A stretch of DNA of 32,322 bases, from the NCBI RefSeq assembly GCF_000564855.1, contig NZ_AYXG01000179.1, positions 1 through 32,322 on the forward strand, written 5' to 3'. Numbering within the stretch: position 1 is the stretch's first letter; each line of letters starts with the position of its first letter. This DNA comes from Actinokineospora spheciospongiae. GTDB lineage: Bacteria > Actinomycetota > Actinomycetes > Mycobacteriales > Pseudonocardiaceae. A program made the position numbers and the translations under genes. Of the stretch, positions 1-8,008 are shown piece after piece. A model generated the notes under the pieces. The model did no database searches. It was not told the DNA's origin and saw only the letters and a list, made by a program, of their open reading frames with translations.

Positions 1-151
1 CGCCTCACTCGGTCGCACTGGGCACATGATCGCCGTAGGGGCCCCGCCCAAGCAGATCCACCCACCCGGGCACGCCCCCAAAAATCCCGGGCTTGAAAAC
101 CACGGCACGCGGATCGCGGACAGGCACCCCTACCCGGCCAGACCCCCAGGT

Positions 152-910
152 TTAGCGCGGCGCCATCCGCAGCGACCCGTCGAACCGAATCACCTCACCG
201 TTCAGATAATCCTGGTCGATCAACGACAACGCCAGCGCCGCGTACTCCTCCGGCTTGCCGAGCCGCTTCGGGAACGGAATCCCCTCCGCCAGCGCCGCCC
301 GGAACTCCTCGCTCACCGTCGCCAGCATCGGCGTGTCGATGATGCCGGGAGCGATGGTCAACACCCGGATGCCGTGGCTGGCCAGGTCCCGCGCCGCAGG
401 CAGCGTCAGCCCCACGATCCCACCCTTGGAAGACGAGTAAGCAGCCTGCCCGATCTGCCCGTCGTACGCCGCGACGCTGGCCGTATTGATCACCACACCC
501 CGAGCCCCGTCGACCAGCGCCTCAGTCTTGGCGATCGCCTCGGCAGCAATGGTCAGCACGTTGAACGACCCGATCAGGTTGATCTCGACGACCTTGCGGA
601 ACAGCCCCAGGTCGTGCGGCCCCTTGCGGGACAGGATGCGCGCCGACGGACCGATTCCCGCGCAGTTCACCACCACGCGCAGCGGCGCCGACCCAGCAGC
701 GGCCTCGTCGACCGCCGCCTGGATCTGCTCGGGCTCGGTGACGTCGGCGGGCAGGTAGGTGACGCCCTCCAGCTTGGGGGCCGACTCGATGGCGCTGGGC
801 AGGTCGAGGGCGAAGACGGACGCGCCCTTGTCCGCCAGGGCGGCCGTGGTGGCGCCACCGAGGCCGGAAGCGCCACCGGTGACGATGGCGGCTACGCCGT
901 TGACCTGCAT
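152..910 (-). CDS. Short-chain dehydrogenase/reductase, HSD17B10-like
   Basis: A 252-residue classical SDR, the usual length for the family, predicted to be a soluble NAD(P)(H)-dependent oxidoreductase. The sequence shows the Rossmann motif TGGASGLG at residues 11-18, the structural NCAG at 82-85, and the catalytic Ser145 with Tyr158-x-x-x-Lys162. The overall pattern resembles type-2 3-hydroxyacyl-CoA dehydrogenases (17-beta-HSD type 10), so a role in fatty-acid or branched-chain acyl-CoA oxidation is plausible; that is family knowledge, not proof. The ATG start at 910 is preceded by a GAGAGGAT ribosome-binding site. The next gene on the same strand starts at 1973, so it may be co-transcribed with the aldo/keto reductase across a 100-nt gap. 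The acyl-CoA synthetase nearby fits a lipid-metabolism setting. Confidence 0.9.
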   Translation of the reverse strand: MQVNGVAAIVTGGASGLGGATTAALADKGASVFALDLPSAIESAPKLEGVTYLPADVTEPEQIQAAVDEAAAGSAPLRVVVNCAGIGPSARILSRKGPHDLGLFRKVVEINLIGSFNVLTIAAEAIAKTEALVDGARGVVINTASVAAYDGQIGQAAYSSSKGGIVGLTLPAARDLASHGIRVLTIAPGIIDTPMLATVSEEFRAALAEGIPFPKRLGKPEEYAALALSLIDQDYLNGEVIRFDGSLRMAPR

Positions 911-1010
911 GGGGTGATCCTCTCTCGCGGGGTGCGTGCGGGGAGAGGTTAACGGTCGTTCATCTCCGGGTTGCCGGTGATGTGGTGGACACCGCTCGGT
1001 CGGGGGAGTC

Positions 1011-1973
1011 CTACCGCCGTCCCGGTGGGCAGATTTCGTCGATCGCGGCCAGGTCCTCCGCGGTGGGGTGCCACGAGGCCGCCGCCGCGTTCTCCTCGAC
1101 CTGTTCGGCGGTAGTGGCCCCGGCGATCACCGAGCCGACCACCGGTCGCGCGGTGAGCCAGCCGATGGACAGGGTGGCCATGGAGATGCCCCGTTCCTCG
1201 GCGAAGGCGCGCAGCTTCTCGATCCGGGCCCACGGGGCGTCGGCGAGCAGGCGGGGGCGCCCGGCCAGGCGGCTGCCCTCGGGGGGTGCCCCGCCCTGGG
1301 AGTACTTGCCGGTGAGCAGGCCGTTGGCCAGCGGGAAGTACGGCAGGACGCTGACGTCGAAGCGGTTGCCCGCGGGCAGGACCTCCCGCTCGACCTCGCG
1401 TTCGAGCAGCGAGTAGTGGTACTGGGCGGCCACCGGTTGGCCGATCCGCTCGGTGCGGGCGGTCCACACCGCGTCGGCCAGTTGCCAGCCGGGGAGGTTG
1501 CAGACGCCGGTGTAGCGGACCATGCCCGCGCGGACCAGTTCGTCGAGGGCGGCGAGGGTTTCCGCGAGCGGGGTGCCGGGGTCGGGGCGGTGCAGTTGGT
1601 AGAGGTCGATCCAGTCGGTGCCCAGGCGGCGCAGGGACTGCTCGGCGGCCTTGCGGACGTAGCGCCGCGACCCCCTGGCGCCGAAGTCGGGGCCGTTGGC
1701 GCCGTGCATGTCGACGCCGAACTTGGTGGCGATGACCGCCTGGTCGCGGCGGCCCGCGAGGGCGTGGCCCAGCAGTTCCTCGCTGCGACCGCGCGGTGCG
1801 CCGTAGACGTCGGCCACGTCGAACAGGGTGATCCCGGCCCCCAGGGCGGCGGTGACCAGCTCGCGGGAACCGCCCAGGGACTCGGCGGCGGTGCCCGGCC
1901 TGCCCAGGTTGTTGCAACCCAGGCCGACGGCACTCACCACGAGTCCCGAATCGCCCAGGTGACGCAACTCCAC
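1011..1973 (-). CDS. Aldo/keto reductase
   Basis: A 320-residue NAD(P)H-dependent aldo/keto reductase with a TIM-barrel fold. The catalytic tetrad is visible as Asp52 and Tyr57 (FDVADVYG), Lys84 (ATKFG) and His128 (LYQLH). It resembles the YajO/potassium-channel-beta-like branch; the substrate is unknown. The GTG start has no Shine-Dalgarno sequence. Instead a TACTGT -10 box ends 7 nt upstream, so the mRNA is probably leaderless. The gene is divergent from the SDR gene at 2073, and the two share an intergenic region of about 100 bp. Confidence 0.9.
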   Translation of the reverse strand: MELRHLGDSGLVVSAVGLGCNNLGRPGTAAESLGGSRELVTAALGAGITLFDVADVYGAPRGRSEELLGHALAGRRDQAVIATKFGVDMHGANGPDFGARGSRRYVRKAAEQSLRRLGTDWIDLYQLHRPDPGTPLAETLAALDELVRAGMVRYTGVCNLPGWQLADAVWTARTERIGQPVAAQYHYSLLEREVEREVLPAGNRFDVSVLPYFPLANGLLTGKYSQGGAPPEGSRLAGRPRLLADAPWARIEKLRAFAEERGISMATLSIGWLTARPVVGSVIAGATTAEQVEENAAAASWHPTAEDLAAIDEICPPGRR

Positions 1974-1980
1974 AGAACAG

Positions 1981-1986
1981 ACAGTA
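1981..1986 (-). promoter_or_regulatory. -10 box, leaderless aldo/keto reductase gene
   Basis: On the minus strand TACTGT is followed by 7 nt and then the GTG start at 1973. This matches TANNNT and puts the expected transcription start at the start codon. No clear -35 box is seen. Confidence 0.5.
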
Positions 1987-2060
1987 AGCGGCGGTCAACC
2001 TGTGATCCAGATGTTCCGGCCGATCCCGGTCCACAGCCTGTGTGCGCGACGGCCGTGCGC

Positions 2061-2066
2061 CATGCT
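2061..2066 (+). promoter_or_regulatory. Weak -10-like box before SDR gene
   Basis: CATGCT lies 6 nt before the ATG at 2073. The first base departs from TANNNT, so this is weaker than the other candidates, but its position is the same and there is no good ribosome-binding site. Confidence 0.3.
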
Positions 2067-2072
2067 GTGCCC

Positions 2073-3020
2073 ATGAGCACCGAACCCGAGGGCGATCCCG
2101 CGCCCGCGGCCCCTGGCTGGACCGCCGCCGACCTGCCCGACCTGGGCGGGCGCACGTTCATCGTGACCGGCGCGAACAGCGGCCTGGGCTTCGAGACCAG
2201 CCGGGAGCTGGCCAGGCACGGGGCGCACGTGATCCTCACCGCACGTGACACCGCCAAGGGTGACGCCGCGGTCGAGGCGATCAAGGCCGAGCAGCCGGGG
2301 GCCAGCGTCGAGGCCCGGTACATGGACCTGGCCGACCTGGAGACCGTCGCCGACTTCGCCGAGTCGGTGGAGCGGGTCGACGTCCTGGTCAACAACGCCG
2401 GTGTGATGATGCCGCCGCACGAGCTGACCAAGCAGGGCTTCGAACTGCAGTTCGGGGTGAACCACCTGGGGCCGTTCGTGCTGACCGCGATGCTGCTGGA
2501 CACGCTCAAGGTGGGGGTCGACCCGCGGATCGTCACGGTCAGCTCGTTCCTGCACAAGCGCGGGCGCATCTACTTCCACGACCTCGACGGCACCCAGAAC
2601 TACGACCGGACCAAGTTCTACGCCCAGTCGAAGCTGGCGAACGTCGTGTTCGGCCTGGAGCTGCACCGGCGGCTGCGGATGAACGGGTTCCAGGTCGACA
2701 GCGTCCTGGCCCACCCCGGCTACGCGGCCACGAACCTGCAGACCAACGGACCGACCGGCGTCGCCAAGCTGGCTCTGCGGGTGTCCAACCGGTTCCTGGC
2801 CCAGGACGCCGCCATGGGCGCGCTGCCGCAGCTCTACGCCGCCGCGCACCCGGGGGTGGAGAGCGGGCAGATGATCGGCCCGGACGGGCGCAAGGAGCAG
2901 AAGGGCTACCCCAAGGTGGTCTTCCCGCTGGAGGCCGCCCGCGACCGGGAGCTGGCCAAGCGGCTCTGGGACGTGAGCGAGGAGCTGACCGGGATGGACT
3001 TCGGGCTAGCCGCGCGCTGA
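2073..3020 (+). CDS. Short-chain dehydrogenase, retinol-dehydrogenase-like
   Basis: A 315-residue SDR oxidoreductase. TGANSGLG at residues 32-39 is the cofactor-binding loop, NNAG is at 107-110, Ser157/158 precede the active site, and Tyr183-x-x-x-Lys187 (YAQSK) is the catalytic pair. The long C-terminal part after the active site and the 'HPGYAATNLQ' segment are typical of the retinol dehydrogenase/WW-domain oxidoreductase-like branch. The physiological substrate cannot be read from sequence. The ATG was chosen because the protein begins about 30 residues before the Rossmann motif; the frame is open further upstream but that stretch overlaps the divergent gene. The acyl-CoA synthetase starts 108 nt downstream with its own promoter-like box. 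Confidence 0.9.
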   Translation: MSTEPEGDPAPAAPGWTAADLPDLGGRTFIVTGANSGLGFETSRELARHGAHVILTARDTAKGDAAVEAIKAEQPGASVEARYMDLADLETVADFAESVERVDVLVNNAGVMMPPHELTKQGFELQFGVNHLGPFVLTAMLLDTLKVGVDPRIVTVSSFLHKRGRIYFHDLDGTQNYDRTKFYAQSKLANVVFGLELHRRLRMNGFQVDSVLAHPGYAATNLQTNGPTGVAKLALRVSNRFLAQDAAMGALPQLYAAAHPGVESGQMIGPDGRKEQKGYPKVVFPLEAARDRELAKRLWDVSEELTGMDFGLAAR

Positions 3021-3114
3021 GGTGGGCGCGCAGAACGCGGTTTCCCGGTCTGCGGAGGGGGATGAAATCCCAGCTCAGCGGCCTCGGGTCTGGCCCTGCG
3101 AACCTACCTCTGAG

Positions 3115-3120
3115 TAGCAT
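3115..3120 (+). promoter_or_regulatory. -10 box, leaderless fadD6-like gene
   Basis: TAGCAT is followed by 7 nt and then the ATG at 3128. With no Shine-Dalgarno sequence this supports a leaderless transcript and decides the start against an in-frame ATG at 3062. Confidence 0.5.
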
Positions 3121-3127
3121 CGGTCAC

Positions 3128-4888
3128 ATGGAAGCAACGGAGCAGCAGGCGGCGCGGCGGGTCACCATCACCGACTTCCTGCGCGCTCTGCCGCCGATGG
3201 CCTTCGACGCGCCCAAGATGGCCGCGGGCGCGGTGGGCCTGCTGACCATGCGCCCGGTCACCCGGGAGTCGATCGGCCACATCTTCCAGCGCATCGCGGG
3301 CAAGCACCCGAACCGGCCGTTCATCCGGTTCGAGGACACCGAGATCAGCTACGGCGAGGCCAACAAGATCGTCAACCGGTACGCCTCGGTGCTGGAGGCC
3401 AACGGCGTGCACCCGGGCCGCACGGTGGGCATCCTGGCGGGCAACCGGCCGGAGACGCTGCTGGCGGCGCTGGCCGCGGTCAAGCTGGGCGCCGCCGCCG
3501 GGATGATCAACACCAACCAGCGCGGCGACGTGCTCGACCACAGCGTGCGGCTGCTCGACAGCGCCGTGCTGGTGGTCGGCGAGGAGTACCGGCACGCCCT
3601 CGACGGCGTCGAGACGCGCAACGTGATCGACCTGGACTCGCTGGCCGACGGGGCCACCACCGACCGCAACCCGTTCGCCACCGAGCGGATCATGGCCGGG
3701 AGCACCGCGTTCTACATCTTCACCTCCGGCACCACCGGCCTGCCGAAGGCCAGCGCGATGTCGCACTTCCGCTGGCTCAAGTCGATGACCGGCCTCGGGT
3801 CGATGGGCGTGCGCCTGACCCCGAAGGACACGCTGTACTGCTGCCTGCCGCTCTACCACAACAACGCGCTGACGGTGTCGCTGTCGTCGGTGCTCGCCGC
3901 CGGGGCCACGCTCGCGCTGGGCAAGTCGTTCTCCGCCTCGCGGTTCTGGGACGACGTGGTGCGAACCAAGTCGACCGCGTTCTGCTACATCGGCGAGCTG
4001 TGCCGCTACCTGCTCAACCAGCCCGTGCGCGACGCCGAGAAGCAGCACAAGGTGCGGGTCGTGGTGGGCAACGGGCTGCGCCCGGAGATCTGGGACGAGT
4101 TCGCCGAGCGGTTCCGCATCCGGCGCATCGCCGAGTTCTACGGCGCCTCCGAGTGCAACCTGGCCTTCATCAACGCGCTGAACATCGACCGCACGGCGGG
4201 CATGTGCCCGCTGCCGTTCGCCATCGTCGAGTACGACGCCGACACCGGCCGCGCCGCCCGCGACTCCTCCGGCAGGCTGACCAAGGTCAAGTCCGGCGGC
4301 GTCGGGCTGCTGCTGACCAAGGTCACCAGCCGCGCCCCGTTCGACGGCTACACCGACCCGGAGGCCACCGAGAAGAAGCTCGTCCGCGACGGGTTCAAGG
4401 ACGGCGACTGCTGGTTCGACACCGGTGACCTGGTGCGCAACCAGGGGTTCAAGCACGTGGCGTTCGTCGACCGGCTCGGCGACACCTTCCGCTGGAAGGG
4501 CGAGAACGTCGCCACCACCGAGGTCGAGGGCGCCGTGGGCGAGCACCCCGACGTCGAGCAGGCCGTCGTCTACGGGGTCGCCGTGCCCGGCACCGACGGC
4601 AAGGCGGGCATGGCGGCGGTCAAGCTGCGCGACGGCGCCAAGTTCGACGGCGCCGCCATGGCCGCGCACCTCACCGACCGGCTGCCCAGCTACGCCGTGC
4701 CGCTGTTCATCCGGGTGATCAACGAGGTGGAGCAGACCTCCACGTTCAAGTCCCGCAAGGTCGACCTGCGCGACGAGGGCTACTCGGACAAGGTCAGCGA
4801 CCCGATGTACGTGCTGCAAGAGGGCAAGTACGTCTACGCCTACTCCGGCTACGCCGACGACGTCGCGGCGGGCAAGATCAAGGTGTGA
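3128..4888 (+). CDS. fadD6: Long-chain acyl-CoA synthetase, FadD6/FATP type
   Basis: A 586-residue member of the ANL (acyl-activating) superfamily that makes fatty acyl-CoA from fatty acid, ATP and CoA through an acyl-adenylate. Visible motifs in order are the P-loop FTSGTTGLPK (about residues 198-207), the A5-like YGASECN, the A7 motif WFDTGDLV, the hinge DRLGDTFRWKGEN, and near the C-terminus TSTFKSRK with the likely catalytic lysine. Length and motif wording match mycobacterial FadD6 and the fatty-acid transport/very-long-chain synthetase group (about 600 residues). The N-terminus is soluble, with no signal peptide. It lies near two SDRs and an aldo/keto reductase, which suits lipid turnover. 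Confidence 0.9.
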   Translation: MEATEQQAARRVTITDFLRALPPMAFDAPKMAAGAVGLLTMRPVTRESIGHIFQRIAGKHPNRPFIRFEDTEISYGEANKIVNRYASVLEANGVHPGRTVGILAGNRPETLLAALAAVKLGAAAGMINTNQRGDVLDHSVRLLDSAVLVVGEEYRHALDGVETRNVIDLDSLADGATTDRNPFATERIMAGSTAFYIFTSGTTGLPKASAMSHFRWLKSMTGLGSMGVRLTPKDTLYCCLPLYHNNALTVSLSSVLAAGATLALGKSFSASRFWDDVVRTKSTAFCYIGELCRYLLNQPVRDAEKQHKVRVVVGNGLRPEIWDEFAERFRIRRIAEFYGASECNLAFINALNIDRTAGMCPLPFAIVEYDADTGRAARDSSGRLTKVKSGGVGLLLTKVTSRAPFDGYTDPEATEKKLVRDGFKDGDCWFDTGDLVRNQGFKHVAFVDRLGDTFRWKGENVATTEVEGAVGEHPDVEQAVVYGVAVPGTDGKAGMAAVKLRDGAKFDGAAMAAHLTDRLPSYAVPLFIRVINEVEQTSTFKSRKVDLRDEGYSDKVSDPMYVLQEGKYVYAYSGYADDVAAGKIKV

Positions 4889-4930
4889 GCGGGGGTTCCG
4901 CGCTGGGGTCGACTCGGTTCCGCGCGCCCG

Positions 4931-5755
4931 TCATCCGTTGTCACCGCGCCCGCTGAGCGCCTGACGGGTGTCCTCGCGGCCGAGGGACACCGCCTCGACG
5001 TCGCGGAGGAACGCCGTGTGCGGGGCGGTGGCGTCGGGCCGTTCGAGGATGACGGCGGTGGTGTGGTGCTCGATGTGCACCACGGGTGGGAAGTGGGCGA
5101 TCCGCAGCGTCCGGAACTCCGGGTACGGGGCGACCGTGTGCGGCAGCAGCCGGGTTGTGGACAGGTGCGCCTCGCGCAGGTGGCGGACCTGTTCGCGCAT
5201 CACCGCCTCGGGCACCGTGGGGTGGCGCAGCGCCCGGGGGTGGATGAGGAACCGGTTGATCACCTCCGTCGGCGCGGTGTCCCGGGTGGCCGGTGCGGGG
5301 GTGTCGGGGTGCGCGCCGGTGGCCGTGAGGACGGCGCGGGAGTAGGCGGTGGTGCGCAGGGGCCGGGGGATGAGGTCGGGGGCGAACCAGGTGGCGCTGT
5401 GGGCGGCGGCCTCGATCTGGGCGAGGTGCTGCTCCCCGTCGGCGGGGGTGGTGATCCAGTCGGTGCGACCGCTCTCGCGGACGAGCCGGTAGAGGACGGG
5501 GCGGTGGGGTGCGGGGATGTCGAGCACCGCGCACAACCCGCCGATCTCCAGCGGGGTGGGGGTGCGGCGGCCGGTCATGACCCGGTTGAGCATCGCGGGG
5601 GACATCGACATGGCCGAGGCCAGCTCCCGGGTGGTGAACCCGTGGGCCCGGCGGGCGTCGTCGAGCGCGCGGGCGAGCAGCAGGCCGCGCAGGGTGGCGG
5701 CGCGGACACCCCCGTCGCTGCCCGGGCGGTGCAGTGGGGTGATCGTTGCGGACAC
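4931..5755 (-). CDS. XRE-family regulator, DUF5753-like C-terminus
   Basis: A 274-residue regulator. The N-terminal helix-turn-helix (about residues 18-75, with TTRELASAMSMSPAMLNRV as the recognition region) is of the XRE type. The C-terminal 190 residues resemble the DUF5753/MmyB-like ligand or partner domain of actinomycete regulators. GTG at 5755 was chosen because AGAAGGA lies just upstream; the frame is open further to 6319 but that stretch overlaps the neighbouring gene. It ends 42 nt from the convergent fadD6-like gene. The 127-residue unknown protein lies 50 nt upstream on the same strand, so the two are probably one transcript. Confidence 0.8.
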   Translation of the reverse strand: MSATITPLHRPGSDGGVRAATLRGLLLARALDDARRAHGFTTRELASAMSMSPAMLNRVMTGRRTPTPLEIGGLCAVLDIPAPHRPVLYRLVRESGRTDWITTPADGEQHLAQIEAAAHSATWFAPDLIPRPLRTTAYSRAVLTATGAHPDTPAPATRDTAPTEVINRFLIHPRALRHPTVPEAVMREQVRHLREAHLSTTRLLPHTVAPYPEFRTLRIAHFPPVVHIEHHTTAVILERPDATAPHTAFLRDVEAVSLGREDTRQALSGRGDNG

Positions 5756-5805
5756 GGGGGTTCCTTCTGGGGATTCGGGTCGGGGGTGGTGGGCCGGTGC
5801 CGTGG

Positions 5806-6189
5806 TCACCGCGTCCGCCTGCCCGCCAGCCGGGCGCGGACGACCGGGACCGCCGAGCGGGCGAACCCGGCCAGGCTGTCGGTGTCGGCCCAGTCGAGCC
5901 ACTTCGGCTTGGGCAGCGCGACCGCGATCGGCTGCGACTGGTCGAGCACGGGGCCGGGCCAGGTGCGGTCGCGCAGGACCAGGTGGCGCCGCTGCTCGAC
6001 GTACACGCCGATGAACACGGCCACGTGCGTGTCGCCCTTGGCCAACCGGAACGTGAACCCGCCCTCGAACACCCGCGCGTGCGCCGTGGCGCCCACGTGC
6101 TTGGTCTGGGTCAGCTTCATCCGCGCGGGCGGGCGGACTCCTGCCGTGCCCGGTTCGGGTGGTGGTGGTTGTTCGGGGGCTGCGGACAT
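5806..6189 (-). CDS. Hypothetical 127-residue protein beside XRE regulators
   Basis: I do not recognise this family. The protein has a proline-rich N-terminus (about 25 residues) and a compact, charged core containing FTFRLAKGDTHVAVFIGVYV, EQRRHLVLRD and a Trp/Pro-rich patch (KPKWLDWAD), ending in arginines. There is no signal peptide or membrane helix. The ATG at 6189 has only a weak GGAA upstream; an internal ATG at 6120 (MKLTQTKHVG) is an alternative and would remove the proline-rich tail. Its position between two XRE regulators and in likely operon with one of them suggests a partner or target of that regulator; this is inference. Confidence 0.6.
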   Translation of the reverse strand: MSAAPEQPPPPEPGTAGVRPPARMKLTQTKHVGATAHARVFEGGFTFRLAKGDTHVAVFIGVYVEQRRHLVLRDRTWPGPVLDQSQPIAVALPKPKWLDWADTDSLAGFARSAVPVVRARLAGRRTR

Positions 6190-6285
6190 GGCACGGTTCC
6201 GATCTGTTGCCTGGTCGGGTTTTCGCCCGTTCCGCCGTGGAGTTGCCGCCGGTGGGATGGCTGCGTAGTTTGTCGGGCGTTGGTT

Positions 6286-6305
6286 TGCCAAGCTTGTGTT
6301 TGGCA
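6286..6305. promoter_or_regulatory. Inverted repeat in divergent regulator region
   Basis: TGCCAA (6286-6291) and TTGGCA (6300-6305) form a perfect 6-bp inverted repeat with an 8-nt spacer. It sits between two divergent transcripts encoding DNA-binding regulators, so it is a candidate operator. Confidence 0.4.
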
Positions 6306-6324
6306 GGAAATTTCTGCAACTGAC

Positions 6325-6338
6325 TTGCGTCAGCGCAA
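6325..6338. promoter_or_regulatory. Palindrome TTGCG-N4-CGCAA, candidate XRE operator
   Basis: Perfect 5-bp arms TTGCG and CGCAA around TCAG. It overlaps another small inverted repeat (GCAA...TTGC, 6315-6328). The site lies about 65 bp upstream of the XRE start at 6405, as expected for autoregulation. A TATGCT -10-like box is at 6369-6374. Confidence 0.45.
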
Positions 6339-6404
6339 AGGGTGAATCTGTCCGCAAACCGGTAGCGCTATGCTGTTACCGGCCGACAACTACGGAGATT
6401 GACA

Positions 6405-7301
6405 GTGGCGCGAACCCCGAAGGCCCGTGCCTTGGGTGCGGCTCTCCGACAGGCCCGCCAGGACAAGGGCCTGCTGCTGCGCGAGTTGGCCTCGGCGATC
6501 AAGCGCGACATCGGTGTGCTGTCGCGGTGGGAGACGGGTGAGCGCATCCCGAAGCCGGAGCAGGTGGCCCAGATCCTGACCAGGCTCGACGTGGGCGGTG
6601 ACCGCTACGACGAGATCATGACCCTGGTCTACGGCACGGACGAGTCGCAGTGGGTGGCGATGACCCTGCCCGAGCGCAGGCAGCAAATGGCCGCCTACGT
6701 GCACTGGGAGCAGAACGCCAGCCGGATCGTCGCGGTCGCGCCCTTGCTGGTGCCGGGTCTGCTTCAGACCAGCGAATACATCCAGGCGATCATGACGGCA
6801 CCCGGTGTGCCGACGGGCGAGATCGCCTCCCGCGTCACCTCGCGCCTCGGCCGCCGAGAGGCGATCACCAGGAACACCGATCCGGTGGAACTGCTGGTGC
6901 TGCTCGGCCAAGGCGTTTTGAACCATGACATCGGTGGTGTGCAGACGACGATCGGACAGCTCGACCACCTGCTGGAAATGGCCACCCGCCCGAACATCGA
7001 GCTGCGCATCGTTCCCGACCGCAGCGGGTGGAATCCCGGACTCGATGGTGCCTTCGAACTCATCGAGTCGAGCGAGGCCATGCCGATGCGGAACAAGAGC
7101 GGCAGGCCCGGTGCGGTCGAGTTGGATTCCATCGTCTTCGTGGGCACGCTCCGGTCGGTGCTCATCTTGCACGAAGAGGACGATGTCGATGCTTACAAAC
7201 GCGCCGTGGACAACATCTACCGGTTGTCCCAATCCCCGGATGTCTCTGCCAATATCATCGCCGATGCGCGTAACCGATGGGAGAAGCAAGGTGCCCGATA
7301 A
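6405..7301 (+). CDS. XRE-family regulator with DUF5753
   Basis: A 298-residue regulator. The N-terminal XRE helix-turn-helix spans about residues 10-65 (LRELASAIKRDIGVLSRWE), followed by the DUF5753 core with its signature 'VPGLLQTSEYIQAIM' at about 112-126 and 'PNIELRIVPD'. This is the most common actinomycete architecture paired with a DUF397 protein, and here the DUF397 gene overlaps its 3' end. GTG at 6405 was chosen because ACGGAG lies 7 nt upstream; a TTG six bases earlier sits on top of that site. Such pairs are often autoregulatory, and some have been described as atypical toxin-antitoxin-like or developmental regulators; the role here is not shown by sequence. Confidence 0.9.
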   Translation: MARTPKARALGAALRQARQDKGLLLRELASAIKRDIGVLSRWETGERIPKPEQVAQILTRLDVGGDRYDEIMTLVYGTDESQWVAMTLPERRQQMAAYVHWEQNASRIVAVAPLLVPGLLQTSEYIQAIMTAPGVPTGEIASRVTSRLGRREAITRNTDPVELLVLLGQGVLNHDIGGVQTTIGQLDHLLEMATRPNIELRIVPDRSGWNPGLDGAFELIESSEAMPMRNKSGRPGAVELDSIVFVGTLRSVLILHEEDDVDAYKRAVDNIYRLSQSPDVSANIIADARNRWEKQGAR

Positions 7302-7467
7302 CCGGGTGTGGCGGAAGTCCAGCCGCAGTCAAAACAATGCCAACTGTGTCGAGGTTCGATACGCGTTGGACGGTTTGCGTGACTCGAAGAACAGCGACGG
7401 GCCGAGTCTGCGCGTCGATGTGCGGTCGCTGGTCTGGAGCGTGCGAGCAGACCGGTTCGAGCGCTGA
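7291..7467 (+). CDS. DUF397 domain protein
   Basis: A 58-residue protein that is almost entirely a DUF397 domain. It opens with the typical VWRKSSRSQNNANCVEV stretch, then 'DSKNSDGPSLRV' and a C-terminal W..V...RF. It starts with GTG inside the last codons of the XRE regulator (11-nt overlap) with GGGAGAAG just upstream, so translation is coupled. DUF397 proteins almost always sit beside XRE/DUF5753 regulators and are thought to work with them; the molecular mechanism is not settled. Confidence 0.9.
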   Translation: MPDNRVWRKSSRSQNNANCVEVRYALDGLRDSKNSDGPSLRVDVRSLVWSVRADRFER

Positions 7468-7471
7468 CCCC

Positions 7472-8005
7472 GTGAGCGGATACGCGGCCCTGCTGCGCGG
7501 GGTCAACGTGAGTGGCCACCGCAAGATCGCCATGGCCGACCTGCGCGACCTGCTGACCGGCCTCGGGTTCGCCGACGTCCGCACGCTCTTGCAAAGCGGC
7601 AACGCCACCTTCTCCGCCGACGGCACGGACGCCGCCGCGCTGGAAGGGCTGCTGGAGGCCACGCTCCTGGAGCGGCTGGACCTGACCACCCGGGTCCTGG
7701 TGCGCACCGGGGACGACCTGCGGTCGGTCATGGCGGCGCACCCGTTCGCGGCGAAGGCCGACAACGGGTCGAAGATGGTGGCCCTGTTCCTGTCCGCGAA
7801 CCCGGCACCCGAGGTCGCCGCCGAGCACGACCCCCGGGTGCTGGACCCGGAGAACATCGCCGTCGGCGACCGCGTGGTCTACCAGTGGTGCCCGGACGGC
7901 ATCTCCAACGCCCCGGTCCTCGGCCCCTGGCTGGAACGGCGGTGGAAGGTCGCCGTCACCGGCCGCAACTGGAACACCGTGGGCAAGCTGGCCGCCCTCC
8001 TCTGA
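7472..8005 (+). CDS. DUF1697 family protein
   Basis: A 177-residue protein matching the DUF1697 family over its whole length. It has the N-terminal 'YAALLRGVNVSGHRKIAMADL' type opening, 'LLQSGNATF', and the C-terminal 'GRNWNTVGKLAAL' closing motif. The family is soluble and its biochemical function is not established. It starts 5 nt after the DUF397 gene, which suggests read-through from the regulator pair, although no strong ribosome-binding site is seen before the GTG. It ends 3 nt from the convergent gamma-glutamyltransferase gene. Confidence 0.88.
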   Translation: MSGYAALLRGVNVSGHRKIAMADLRDLLTGLGFADVRTLLQSGNATFSADGTDAAALEGLLEATLLERLDLTTRVLVRTGDDLRSVMAAHPFAAKADNGSKMVALFLSANPAPEVAAEHDPRVLDPENIAVGDRVVYQWCPDGISNAPVLGPWLERRWKVAVTGRNWNTVGKLAALL

Positions 8006-8008
8006 ACC

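Noticed and set aside
1-151. Possible gene end at the left edge
   Set aside because: No frame on either strand shows a recognisable motif or a credible end; it reads as intergenic sequence.
3104-4819. Long open frame antisense to the acyl-CoA synthetase gene
   Set aside because: It is a mirror of the codon bias in a high-GC gene. The plus-strand frame has all family motifs; the antisense product is low-complexity His/Val/Gly/Arg-rich with no motif.
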